A stretch of 9,120 bases of DNA from Actinomycetes bacterium. GTDB lineage: Bacteria; Actinomycetota; Acidimicrobiia; Acidimicrobiales; Palsa-688. The position numbers were made by a program, and so were the translations under genes. The DNA is taken from assembly GCA_021808665.1 (NCBI GenBank), contig JAKBBA010000126.1, forward strand, positions 1 through 9,120, written 5' to 3'. This document shows positions 1 through 7,094 of this stretch, piece after piece; position 1 is the first letter of the stretch; each line of letters opens with the position of its first letter. The notes below the pieces were generated by a model. The model saw nothing but the letters and a program-made list of their open reading frames with translations, did no database searches and was not told the DNA's origin.

Positions 1-1221
1 AAGCTTTTGGCGGATCGCCTGAAAGGCTGTGTAGTTGGCGACCACTTCGAAGTCAACGCCGTGGAAGGCCTCGTCGAGCGCTACCAGGGGATCCTCGACG
101 ACGCGGTGGGGTACCCCTGCATAGCGGAGTCGGACCGCGAGGTCCCATGCCCGCTCGCCGGACGCGACCACTTCCCGGTCGCGCAACCGCTCGAATGGGA
201 CATCCCACAACCAGGAGGGGTCCCGCCCGTCAGCGAGGCGGGCGTTGATCACGACCACCACCGGGCATGGCGGCGCTTCGAGAACGTCAAAGGTCTCCAA
301 CCAGCCTGCAGGGTTCTTCGCGAGGAGCAGCCGAGCGCGGGCGTCGCCGACCTCCAACCCCGCATATCTTCCCTCGATCTCCGCTACCTGGGCCATGGAG
401 CAGGCAGCATCCGTCGGTTCGCCACCCAGAGCACCGGCAACTACGACCGCGATCGCGGCGTTGGCCCGGTTCGCCCGGCCGGGCAGAGCGAGATCGATAG
501 CGACCGCTCGCCCGTCGGAGTATCTCAAGGTGGCACCGTCGAGTTCCACATCGGGGTCAGGCCTTGCGAAATCGCAGCCCCCGCACGCCCACCCGCCCAG
601 CTGGAACTCGATCCGGCCCGCACAGCTCGGGCAGCCCCCCGAGTCGTCGGTCCACGGCTGTCCGGCCGCCACCCAGATCGTACGGTCGGCCGCCCCGGCC
701 CCCCACACGACGAGCGGATCGTCGACATTTGCCACGACGACGCCTGCCGCGTTTCCGGCCAACGCCGATCTCCACGAAGCGGCGAGGGTGCGGACCTCGT
801 TGTTTCGATCCAGCTGGTCGCGGGTCAAGTTGAGAAGCACCACAGCTCTCGGGTGGATGGACGGGATCACCTTGGGAAGCCATGCCTCGTCCACTTCGAG
901 TACCGCCCTGGCGTTCGGGGAACCTTGGGCTAGCGCCGCCACCAAGCCCATCGGCAGGTTCGCCCCTTCGATGTTGGTGACGACCTCAGGTATGCCTTCG
1001 AGTGCCGCAGCCAGGAGTTTGGTCGTGGTTGTCTTGCCGTTGGTTCCCGACACCAGGACGACGCTGCGGTCAGCGGCTAAGTGTTTCAGCGCTTCGGGGT
1101 CAACGGCCATGATCGCCCGGCCCCCGATGACGGACCCCCCGCCGAGCTGGAGGCGACGGGAGATCTCCGCGAAAGCGAGCCCGACTCGGACAGCGAACCT
1201 GGTGCGCGCCGGAAGGATCAC
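1..1221 (-). CDS. murT: MurT, Mur-ligase-like subunit of lipid II isoglutaminyl synthase (C-terminus off left edge)
   Basis: With GatD, MurT amidates the D-glutamate of the lipid II stem peptide to D-isoglutamine, at the cytoplasmic side of peptidoglycan synthesis. Reading the minus strand from a GTG at 1221 gives 407 uninterrupted residues. The ATP-binding loop GTNGKTTTT lies at residues 59-67, LEVDEAWLP at 108-116, NLTRDQLDR near 131-139, a four-cysteine zinc ribbon at C197, C200, C213 and C216, and NRANAAIAV near 251. A C-terminal DUF1727 region follows, with DGRDPSWLWD near 331. The ribbon plus DUF1727 separate MurT from MurC-F and folylpolyglutamate synthases. The reading frame is still open at base 1, where the protein ends in an AFQAIRQKL segment typical of the family's C-terminus, so very little is missing. 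The GTG start fits the family's short lead before the SRRLQLGGG segment. No clear Shine-Dalgarno is seen; a -10-like hexamer lies 7 nt upstream. The partner gatD would be expected just past the left edge. Confidence 0.95.
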   Translation of the reverse strand, partial: MILPARTRFAVRVGLAFAEISRRLQLGGGSVIGGRAIMAVDPEALKHLAADRSVVLVSGTNGKTTTTKLLAAALEGIPEVVTNIEGANLPMGLVAALAQGSPNARAVLEVDEAWLPKVIPSIHPRAVVLLNLTRDQLDRNNEVRTLAASWRSALAGNAAGVVVANVDDPLVVWGAGAADRTIWVAAGQPWTDDSGGCPSCAGRIEFQLGGWACGGCDFARPDPDVELDGATLRYSDGRAVAIDLALPGRANRANAAIAVVVAGALGGEPTDAACSMAQVAEIEGRYAGLEVGDARARLLLAKNPAGWLETFDVLEAPPCPVVVVINARLADGRDPSWLWDVPFERLRDREVVASGERAWDLAVRLRYAGVPHRVVEDPLVALDEAFHGVDFEVVANYTAFQAIRQKL

Positions 1222-1287
1222 GCCTACGAGGGTAACCAGTCCGCAGCGGGATGTGAGGCGGTCCGCTAAGCGGGTAGCGTTTGGAGT
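1222..1287. promoter_or_regulatory. Divergent promoter region between murT and the doxX gene
   Basis: These 66 bp separate two genes that start with GTG and run in opposite directions. On the plus strand the hexamer TAGCGT (1275-1280) ends 7 nt before the GTG at 1288. On the minus strand TACCCT (complement of 1229-1234) also ends 7 nt before the GTG at 1221. Both fit the TAnnnT actinobacterial -10 pattern and would place the transcription start on the start codon, giving leaderless mRNAs. No convincing -35 hexamer is seen for either. Promoter function is inferred from spacing alone. Confidence 0.45.
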
Positions 1288-1827
1288 GTGAGTGCGAGCG
1301 GTGGGAGAACGTCGAAGTTGGCTTTGGACGCAGCTTCGTTGGCTTTGCGCCTTGCCGTCGGGCCGATGCTTGTCGCCCACGGGTACAACAAGGTCCGTGG
1401 CCCTGGCGGCATCGCCGGCACCACGAGATGGTTCGAGTCTCTCGGGCTTCGTCCGGCTGGCCTGCACGCAAGGATCGCCGCTGCGACGGAGATGACGGCG
1501 GGTACCCTCATGGCTGTCGGCGCCGCCAGCCCCTACCCTGCAGCCGCGACCGTAGGGCTGATGGTGACCGCGGCGAGAACAGATCACCGGGGCAAGGGTT
1601 TCTTCGTCTTCAAAGGCGGATGGGAGTACACCGGGTTGGTTGCTGCCGTAGCGGCGGTTCTCGCGGCGCTCGGTCCGGGCCGCATCTCGTACGACGCGGT
1701 GCGCGGAAGGAGTCGAAGCGGCCTGCGATGGGCGCTGCTTTCCGTCGCGCTCGGAGTGTTGTCGGCGAGCGGTCTCGTGGCGGCCTGCTACCGTCCCGAC
1801 GAAACCGAGCCGGCTGCCGGCGCCTGA
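1288..1827 (+). CDS. DoxX-family integral membrane protein
   Basis: This is a 179-residue inner-membrane protein of the DoxX family, whose members are linked to redox and thiol stress in some actinobacteria; its specific role here cannot be read from sequence. Family-like features are a first membrane segment ending in VAHGYNKV (residues 29-36), a RWFESLGLRPAGLHA segment (47-61), an E-containing second helix (ARIAAATEMTAGTLMAVG, 61-78), and a GFFVFKGGWEYTGLV segment (104-118) before another hydrophobic helix that runs into LGPGRISYD. Hydrophobic segments lie at about 13-31, 60-78, 83-97, 114-130 and 147-166. The fifth is an addition to the usual four-helix DoxX fold and is followed by a short polar tail. 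The GTG at 1288 is preferred because the family-typical N-terminus begins right after it and a -10-like hexamer lies 7 nt upstream. It is the first gene of a pair, and the next gene starts 5 bp after its TGA. Confidence 0.82.
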   Translation: MSASGGRTSKLALDAASLALRLAVGPMLVAHGYNKVRGPGGIAGTTRWFESLGLRPAGLHARIAAATEMTAGTLMAVGAASPYPAAATVGLMVTAARTDHRGKGFFVFKGGWEYTGLVAAVAAVLAALGPGRISYDAVRGRSRSGLRWALLSVALGVLSASGLVAACYRPDETEPAAGA

Positions 1828-1832
1828 CCACC

Positions 1833-2846
1833 GTGGCGTCACGCGGAGCGGTTAGCGCCACTGTCATCGACGTGGCCGGACGTGAAGTGACGCTGAGCAA
1901 CCCCGACAAGGTGATGTTCCCCGAGCGAGCCGAGACAAAGCTCGACCTTGTCGAGTACTACCTCGGCGTCGAGAGTGCGGTCATGGCAGCCATCGGTGGC
2001 CGGCCCGTGCTCATGCAGAGGTTCCCGAACGGCGCTACCGGCCCGTCGTTTTTCCAAAAACGCGTCCCCGAGCACCGCCCTGAGTGGTTGGAGACGGTGG
2101 AGGTGACCACCCCGAACGGCACCGCTTCCCGGGCGCTCGTCGCAGCGGACATCGCCCACGTGGTCTGGGCAGTCAACCTCGCTTGCCTCGGCTTTCACGT
2201 GTGGGCGTACCAGGCCGATGACCCGGAGCACGCCGACGAACTTCGCGTGGACCTCGACCCGCCCGACGGAGCCGACTTCACGATGGTCGCTGAAGCAGCG
2301 GACGAGGTTCGACGCCTACTCTGCGACGTCGGGTGCCACGGCTGGCCGAAGACGACCGGCAACCGGGGTATTCACATCTACGTCCGGCTCAGCCCCGAAT
2401 GGACCGCACTGCAGGTCCGAGCGGCAGCTGTTGCGCTCGCCAGGGAGCTCGAACGTCGCCGACCCGACCTGTTGACGGCATCGTGGTGGAAGGAGGAGCG
2501 TGGCCGTCGGGTTTTCGTCGACTTCAACCAGAATGCTCCGCACAAGACGATTTTCGGCGCATGGTCGGTTCGGTCGCGACCAGGTGCCCAGGTTTCTACC
2601 CCGCTGCTGTGGGAGGAGCTCGCAGCCATCCACCCCGACGATCTGACGATCGCCACCGTGGCTGCCCGCTTTGCGCAATCAGGCGATCCCTGGGCGGGTG
2701 CCGCACCCGAAAGCCTTCAGCCGCTGCTCGACATGGCGGAAGCTGATCGTGTCGCCGGTCACGCTGACGCTCCGTGGCCCCCCGTGTACCCGAAGATGCC
2801 GGGTGAACCGACGAGGGTCGCACCCAGCCGAGCCCGCCGCCGGTAA
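1833..2846 (+). CDS. ligD: Stand-alone LigD polymerase-domain protein (archaeo-eukaryotic primase superfamily)
   Basis: This 337-residue protein matches the polymerase domain of bacterial LigD, which fills gaps and adds nucleotides, preferring ribonucleotides, during Ku-dependent end joining. The N-terminus has the characteristic VAGREVTLSNPDKVMFPE segment (14-31). The metal-binding DxD is seen as RVDLDP with D140 and D142, and the third acidic residue as VFVDFNQNAPHKT with D230. The TTGNRGIHIYVRL segment (174-186) matches the conserved nucleotide-binding stretch, and SVRSRPGAQVSTPLLWEEL (245-263) is also typical. No ligase or phosphoesterase domain is attached, so it resembles the separate PolD1/PolD2 proteins of mycobacteria. 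Ku and a ligase are not in the window. The start is the GTG at 1833, 5 bp after the upstream stop; no good Shine-Dalgarno is present, so translation probably depends on coupling to the doxX gene. The same frame stays open further upstream, but that stretch overlaps doxX and does not resemble the family. Confidence 0.93.
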   Translation: MASRGAVSATVIDVAGREVTLSNPDKVMFPERAETKLDLVEYYLGVESAVMAAIGGRPVLMQRFPNGATGPSFFQKRVPEHRPEWLETVEVTTPNGTASRALVAADIAHVVWAVNLACLGFHVWAYQADDPEHADELRVDLDPPDGADFTMVAEAADEVRRLLCDVGCHGWPKTTGNRGIHIYVRLSPEWTALQVRAAAVALARELERRRPDLLTASWWKEERGRRVFVDFNQNAPHKTIFGAWSVRSRPGAQVSTPLLWEELAAIHPDDLTIATVAARFAQSGDPWAGAAPESLQPLLDMAEADRVAGHADAPWPPVYPKMPGEPTRVAPSRARRR

Positions 2847-2863
2847 CGGGCGTTCCGAGCCCG
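2847..2863 (+). terminator. Weak hairpin in the convergent junction, possible terminator
   Basis: Immediately after the ligD stop codon an inverted repeat CGGGC / GCCCG (2847-2851 and 2859-2863) could form a 5-bp GC stem with a 7-nt loop. No T-run follows on either strand. It sits in the 64-bp gap between the plus-strand ligD and the minus-strand T4SS operon, where a terminator would be useful. The rest of the gap (2864-2910) shows only further GC-rich partial palindromes. Short GC stems are common by chance here, so this is a weak call. Confidence 0.2.
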
Positions 2864-2910
2864 CCGGCGACCTCTGATGGCCGGAGTGGTGAGATCCGTG
2901 CGCTCCAAGG

Positions 2911-4407
2911 TCAACGTCGGTCAGCGCCTCCCACCTTGGTGGCGAGAATGCGGTCCGCGTACCACGGACGCAAGTCCAACCTCACCGGCGGCAGGTGTCC
3001 GTACAGAAGAACCGCCTCACCCGGAGGAACGCGACGGAGACGGTCCGGCGGAGCGAGTCGCCGGAAGGCTGTCGACGTCGACCGGGTCGTCCGGCCGGCT
3101 TTGCGATCCTGGGTGACGGTGGTCTCGCGAACAGCCTGCTCCCCGGCGAGCCCCGACATCATGTCGAGTGTTCCGAGATCGGAGACGCCGGAGAGCAGGA
3201 GTTTGGCTCTGTGGTTGTTTGCTATCGTCCTCGCCCTTTCCTGATCGTATCGGGCCGCGAGCTGCGCCAGGTCCTGGCATACAGTCACCAGCTGGATACC
3301 GAGCCCTGCCGCTGTCGAAGCCAGGGTATCGAGATCTGCGATCGGGGCTATGTTCACGGCCTCGTCCAAGACCATTAGCAACGGAGGGTCGAGGCTCCGT
3401 CCGGTAGCACCGACTTTCTCTACTGCTTGCGCCACGACCAGTGACACGAGAGCCGCGAACAGCCCGGCAACCCTCGCCTGTTCGTGGCTCGGCCCGCAAA
3501 GGTAGAGAGTCGCCGAGCCTTCGAGCAGTTCGCGAAGATCCATGTCAGAGGTCGACGTCGTCGCCGCAACGCTCGGGTCGGCGAACGGCATGAGCACGGT
3601 CTCGAGGGTTGTGCCGACGGAACTTCGGATCCGCTCGTCGCGGTTCGCGCACGCCGCTAGAGACGAGGCGGCGGAATCGTGTCCGGCTAGGACCAACAGC
3701 TTTTGGGGCTCTGCGAACTCTCCACAGTCCGTCCAGCGCACAACGTCCGCCATGCTCATCGAGGCCGACTCTGCAGCGAGCAGGAGAGGCGCGAGCTGCT
3801 TTGCTGCAGCGGTGTACCAAAACGCTGCATCGGCGAGTCCCCTCCTCGCTGGCGTGGAGTCGACCAACCAACCGGCGACTTTCTGAGCGCCCGACCACGT
3901 ATCGCAAGCCGCTAGGGGTGACCAGTTCGTGCGAGGTGCAAGCCCCGACGACTGTGTTGGATCGAATACCCAACAGGTCCCTAGACGGCGACGCCATCCG
4001 ATCGTCGCGGCGCCAAGATCGTCCTTGACTGAGGTGGCGATCACAGGGCCGTCCCATTCGAGCAGGGCCGGGATCGCCAGGCTCGTGGTCTTGCCCGACT
4101 GGGTCGGACCGACCACCAGTACCGAATGGCGCTCCTCGGTTGCCACCAATCCGCCGCCGAAACCGGATCGACGTCCGAGAACGAGCCGCCGACCGGTGCC
4201 TCGTCGAGGCAACTCCAAGGTCTTCAAGTCGATCGACGAAGCCCAACGAGCGCCACCTTTCGTGCCGGTGGCCATCCTCCACTGATGCGCTCGCTTCCGC
4301 TTCTTCGGGCCGCGAACGGCCGCAAATGCGGAACGCGAAAGCGAGGCACCCGCGAAGACGACGGCGCCGAGCGCCAGGTAGAGCGCTGCCGATTCCAACC
4401 AGGTCAA
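2911..4407 (-). CDS. VirD4/TraG-like type IV coupling protein ATPase
   Basis: Coupling proteins bring the relaxase-DNA complex to the T4SS channel at the inner membrane. With the TTG start at 4407 the protein has 498 residues. It has one hydrophobic segment at about 5-25, a basic patch GPKKRKR (33-39), Walker A GPTQSGKT (100-107), and Walker B LLMVLDEA (343-350). A TraG/TraD-type C-terminal region follows, with VTVCQDLAQLAARY (374-387), a conserved NNHRAKLLLSG (397-407) and LRRVPPGEAVLLYGHLPPVRLDLRPWYAD near the end. The TTG is chosen because it lies 13 nt after the upstream gene's stop, has a GGTGGG Shine-Dalgarno-like run about 5 nt before it, and opens directly into the membrane segment. 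The frame is open for about 240 nt further upstream, but that region encodes the VirB4-like protein in another frame. Having one clear membrane segment is shorter than the two-helix anchor of classical VirD4. It is the last gene of the operon. Confidence 0.9.
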   Translation of the reverse strand: MTWLESAALYLALGAVVFAGASLSRSAFAAVRGPKKRKRAHQWRMATGTKGGARWASSIDLKTLELPRRGTGRRLVLGRRSGFGGGLVATEERHSVLVVGPTQSGKTTSLAIPALLEWDGPVIATSVKDDLGAATIGWRRRLGTCWVFDPTQSSGLAPRTNWSPLAACDTWSGAQKVAGWLVDSTPARRGLADAAFWYTAAAKQLAPLLLAAESASMSMADVVRWTDCGEFAEPQKLLVLAGHDSAASSLAACANRDERIRSSVGTTLETVLMPFADPSVAATTSTSDMDLRELLEGSATLYLCGPSHEQARVAGLFAALVSLVVAQAVEKVGATGRSLDPPLLMVLDEAVNIAPIADLDTLASTAAGLGIQLVTVCQDLAQLAARYDQERARTIANNHRAKLLLSGVSDLGTLDMMSGLAGEQAVRETTVTQDRKAGRTTRSTSTAFRRLAPPDRLRRVPPGEAVLLYGHLPPVRLDLRPWYADRILATKVGGADRR

Positions 4408-4420
4408 AGTGTCCCACCGG

Positions 4421-5674
4421 TCATCTGATCGCGGCGTCCGTGTCGACCATCGCCCGCTCCGAGGAGGCCACGAGGTGTTCCACGAGGAAGGAACGATCCC
4501 CGACCTTCCACAGAGCCACCCCCCTCGGCAGATGTGCCAAGGCCTCGGATTCAGTTGAGTTGAGACCCACGAGCGAGGCCGTCCCCGCCACTTCCGACGC
4601 CGATTGGGCGAAGCACACTCTCGTCTCCGAATCGGCCAGAAGGCCATCCGCTATCTTGCGCTGCTTGGATCCGTCGTCGCCAAGAGCTCGAAGGTCGGAG
4701 AGACGGTGCACGACGACGAGATTTGAGACTCCGAGCGCTCGCGACAGTTTGAACGTCGCCTGAGTCCACCGGGCCGTCTCGAAGTCGGAGAGTATCGCCC
4801 ACGCCTCGTCGAGAACCACCAGTCGTTTCGCCGGCCGCTCTACTGACAGCGACGCCTGCAGCCAGGCTGTCGCGCAGGCCATGATCAAAGGCAGCGCAGC
4901 TGATGCGAACGTGGCAGAAAGGTCGATGACAACCAGCTGCCCGTCGATGCCGATACCATCGGTGGTCGGTCCGTCGAACATCCCGGCAAGGTCGCCTCGG
5001 ACCATCCGCCGCATCTCGAGCGCAATGGTCCTCGAGTTGGCTGCTAGCACTCCTACATCGAGTCCGACTGGTCCCGACGCTGCAGGATCAGGCGCCATCA
5101 ATGCTTCGACCAGCTGTGGGAGCGTCGGTCGCAGGAAGTCCTTGGATACTTGGCGAACAGCGACTTCAAGTGCAGCGCGCTCCTCGGGGTTGACAGGTCT
5201 GGCCAGCGACGACGCGAGGAGGCTCGCGACGAGTTCAAGTCTCGGCCGGACGCTCGCCTCACACGTGCTATCACGTCCGCCGTAGCCGGAAGCTTTTGCT
5301 GGGACGTCGAGCGGGTTGAGGCGGGTCGCACCACCGGGAACTAGCGCCACGGGCCGGCACCCGAATGCTTGCGCCAACGGCCCGTACTCCCCTTTCGGGT
5401 CCACGATCCATGCTTGGCGGCCGAACGCGAGTTGACGCGAGACGAAGGTCTTGACGAACGTCGACTTACCCCTGCCAATCTGTCCCATGACCACGATGTT
5501 CGGGTTGGTGATCACCCCTTGGCGATACAGTTCCCACGGGTCGAACCGGAACGGTCCCCCAAGCAGATCCCGTCCAAGCAAAGGGCCGCCGATGTCGAGC
5601 CCGCCGCTCGAGACGAACGGGTACACAGCCTGGAGATGGGCCGTAGTCGAACGGTGCGCCGGCGGAGGTTTCAT
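4421..5674 (-). CDS. VirB4/TraC-like conjugation ATPase (ATPase-domain half)
   Basis: VirB4-type ATPases power assembly of the T4SS and substrate passage. This 417-residue protein starts at ATG 5674 with an HRSTTAHLQAVYPFV lead (7-21). It continues through a DPWELYRQGVITNPN segment (45-59) into Walker A GQIGRGKS (64-71), then VDPKGEYG (91-98), Walker B LVVLDEAW (285-292) and a VVHRLSDLRALGDDG segment (320-334). This is the C-terminal ATPase part of a VirB4; the usual long N-terminal domain is absent and appears to be supplied by the gene just upstream. ATG 5674 lies 8 nt after that gene's TAG, with a GGTAGG run upstream. An alternative GTG at 5749 would add 25 residues, overlaps the upstream gene by 67 nt and has a GGTGGA run before it; the added residues do not look family-like. 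The TGA at 4421 is followed after 13 nt by the coupling-protein start. Confidence 0.9.
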   Translation of the reverse strand: MKPPPAHRSTTAHLQAVYPFVSSGGLDIGGPLLGRDLLGGPFRFDPWELYRQGVITNPNIVVMGQIGRGKSTFVKTFVSRQLAFGRQAWIVDPKGEYGPLAQAFGCRPVALVPGGATRLNPLDVPAKASGYGGRDSTCEASVRPRLELVASLLASSLARPVNPEERAALEVAVRQVSKDFLRPTLPQLVEALMAPDPAASGPVGLDVGVLAANSRTIALEMRRMVRGDLAGMFDGPTTDGIGIDGQLVVIDLSATFASAALPLIMACATAWLQASLSVERPAKRLVVLDEAWAILSDFETARWTQATFKLSRALGVSNLVVVHRLSDLRALGDDGSKQRKIADGLLADSETRVCFAQSASEVAGTASLVGLNSTESEALAHLPRGVALWKVGDRSFLVEHLVASSERAMVDTDAAIR

Positions 5675-5682
5675 TGCGTCGC

Positions 5683-7092
5683 CTACCGCAATCCCCGGCA
5701 CAGCGGCATAGTCCACGAATACGCTTCCGCCTGGCGCCCGTAGAGGCACCGCAATTCCACCCGGGCGGCCTGAGCGGCTTGTTCAAGGGCCGCGCATGAC
5801 GCTTCGAGTGCTTCGAGAGACTCTGCGCTCTCGGTGACGTACCCGCTGAAACGGTAATCGCAGTGACCGTCGGCGAGTTCTAACTCACGGCGCAGCGCTC
5901 CCTCCGCTTCTTTCTCCCGGCGCGCATTCGGCAGAAACCCTGCTTTCAGCCGGAGTTGGGTGTCTGCCGCATCGGCCGTGCGCGCGGATCGGGCCTGGCG
6001 CATAGCACTCCTGGGCGGGACTGCTGTCATGACAACTGACACCCGGCGGTTGGCTTTTGCCACGAGCAGCGGTGCGAGGAAGTTCGGGCCGACGTCCAAT
6101 CGGGGCCAGTCGCTCACCCAGTAGGTCCGGTGCCAGGAATCGTCGGCTTGGATCTCCGACCAGCCTTCGCGAAGCGCAAGCGGCCAAGGTCCGCCGGGCT
6201 TGCCAGCCAGCAAGTCGGCCAGTGCGGTCAGTTCGAGCGGTCCTGTGGGTCGAAGGTCGACCGACCGCAGTTGGCCGTCCACGAAGCGCAGCTCCCGGCC
6301 GAGGATGTCGACGGAGCGTTGCTCTAGTGCAAGTCGTCGTCGGGATGCGCATGAGGACCCTACGGAAAGCGCGATCCATGCGTCGTGGCGTTCGATGAGC
6401 GGCGTGGCCTCCGCGACGAAGCTGCTATAGGCGTCTGGACTGACGGCACCCAGCGGCGCCAAGACTTTTGTCGCTGGAGATTCTGGTGTACTGCGCTGCA
6501 GCCATTGAATCCGGGCGACGGGGCTACCTGCGCGTCCGAGCGCTGCAAGCACGCTGCGCCATCCTTCGAGGCAGCTCGACTGATCCTCGGGGTCCAAAAG
6601 GGAGAAGGGCGGTCCCTGCACCGCCAACACGGCAGCCAAGGTACTGGCCCTTTGATCTCTTATCACCCCGACCGGCGGCCCTCCCGAGCTCAAGGATCGC
6701 TCGACAAGTGAAATGCCTGCGGGAGCGGTTCGGCCGGCCTTCAATCCGAAGGACGTCGAGAATCGGTTCGGGCCGTCGTTGTGGAGATACCGGCCTGTCG
6801 TCGGGACGTCGCTCAGCTTGGTGCGACCCGCTTTACGCATAAGCCAGGCGCCCCCAACTTGCGCCCGCTCCACTGCGGTGGCTTCGCCGATCGGGATCAG
6901 GGACAGTGCCATTCCGACCAAGGCGATCGCTGCGCCCGCCGGCGTCCCGCCTCGAGGACCGATGGCGGCTCTCACCAGCACGGCAATGACAACAGCTGTA
7001 CACGCGAAAGCCAGCTGTCCGGGAGTGATCCCGAGAAGGACCCCTCGGCGCTCGAGTGGATTGAAGTGGTAGCGCGGATCTGGAACGCTCAA
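5683..7092 (-). CDS. SCO6880-family protein: PrgI/VirB3-like membrane anchor plus VirB4 N-terminal-like domain
   Basis: This is a 469-residue actinobacterial T4SS component. The N-terminus (YHFNPLERRGVLLGITPGQLA, residues 8-28) leads into two hydrophobic segments at about 27-47 and 52-68, the layout of PrgI/VirB3 proteins. The long soluble region that follows resembles SCO6880 proteins and the N-terminal domain of VirB4, ending in the family-like ARVELRCLYGRQAEAYSWTMPL. No Walker motifs are present, as expected for this half. The start is a TTG at 7092, 2 nt after the TAG of the upstream gene, with a GAGG run about 10 nt before it, so translation is probably coupled. Together with the next gene it appears to form a split VirB3-VirB4. 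The family assignment is from remembered sequence patterns; the link to the VirB4 N-terminal domain is partly inferred. Confidence 0.8.
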   Translation of the reverse strand: MSVPDPRYHFNPLERRGVLLGITPGQLAFACTAVVIAVLVRAAIGPRGGTPAGAAIALVGMALSLIPIGEATAVERAQVGGAWLMRKAGRTKLSDVPTTGRYLHNDGPNRFSTSFGLKAGRTAPAGISLVERSLSSGGPPVGVIRDQRASTLAAVLAVQGPPFSLLDPEDQSSCLEGWRSVLAALGRAGSPVARIQWLQRSTPESPATKVLAPLGAVSPDAYSSFVAEATPLIERHDAWIALSVGSSCASRRRLALEQRSVDILGRELRFVDGQLRSVDLRPTGPLELTALADLLAGKPGGPWPLALREGWSEIQADDSWHRTYWVSDWPRLDVGPNFLAPLLVAKANRRVSVVMTAVPPRSAMRQARSARTADAADTQLRLKAGFLPNARREKEAEGALRRELELADGHCDYRFSGYVTESAESLEALEASCAALEQAAQAARVELRCLYGRQAEAYSWTMPLCRGLR

Positions 7093-7094
7093 CG

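Noticed and set aside
1..6. HindIII site (AAGCTT) at the very first base, suggesting a cloned insert end
   Set aside because: Another AAGCTT occurs inside the window near 5290, and a window edge can fall on such a site by chance, so it says nothing firm about the source.
7..933. A 308-codon plus-strand open frame starting near the left edge
   Set aside because: It lies antisense to murT, its product resembles no family, and it has no promoter or Shine-Dalgarno that I can see.
245..1291. A 348-codon plus-strand open frame
   Set aside because: It is antisense to murT, which has clear Mur-ligase motifs across the whole interval. Its translation is low-complexity (Ala, Ser, Pro, Thr, Arg), typical of high-GC shadow frames.
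1281..1832. N-terminal extension of the LigD polymerase frame
   Set aside because: It overlaps doxX in another frame and is Arg/Gly-rich. LigD polymerase domains begin with the VAGREVTLSN-type segment that follows GTG 1833.
3545..4417. A 290-codon minus-strand frame beginning with GTG near the VirB4-like stop
   Set aside because: It overlaps the coupling-protein gene in another frame. Its translation is Arg/Ser-rich with no domain, while the competing frame carries Walker A and B.
4408..4647. N-terminal extension of the coupling protein
   Set aside because: The frame is open, but the stretch encodes the C-terminus of the VirB4-like ATPase in another frame. The extension is Trp/Arg/Pro-rich and unlike an N-terminal membrane anchor.
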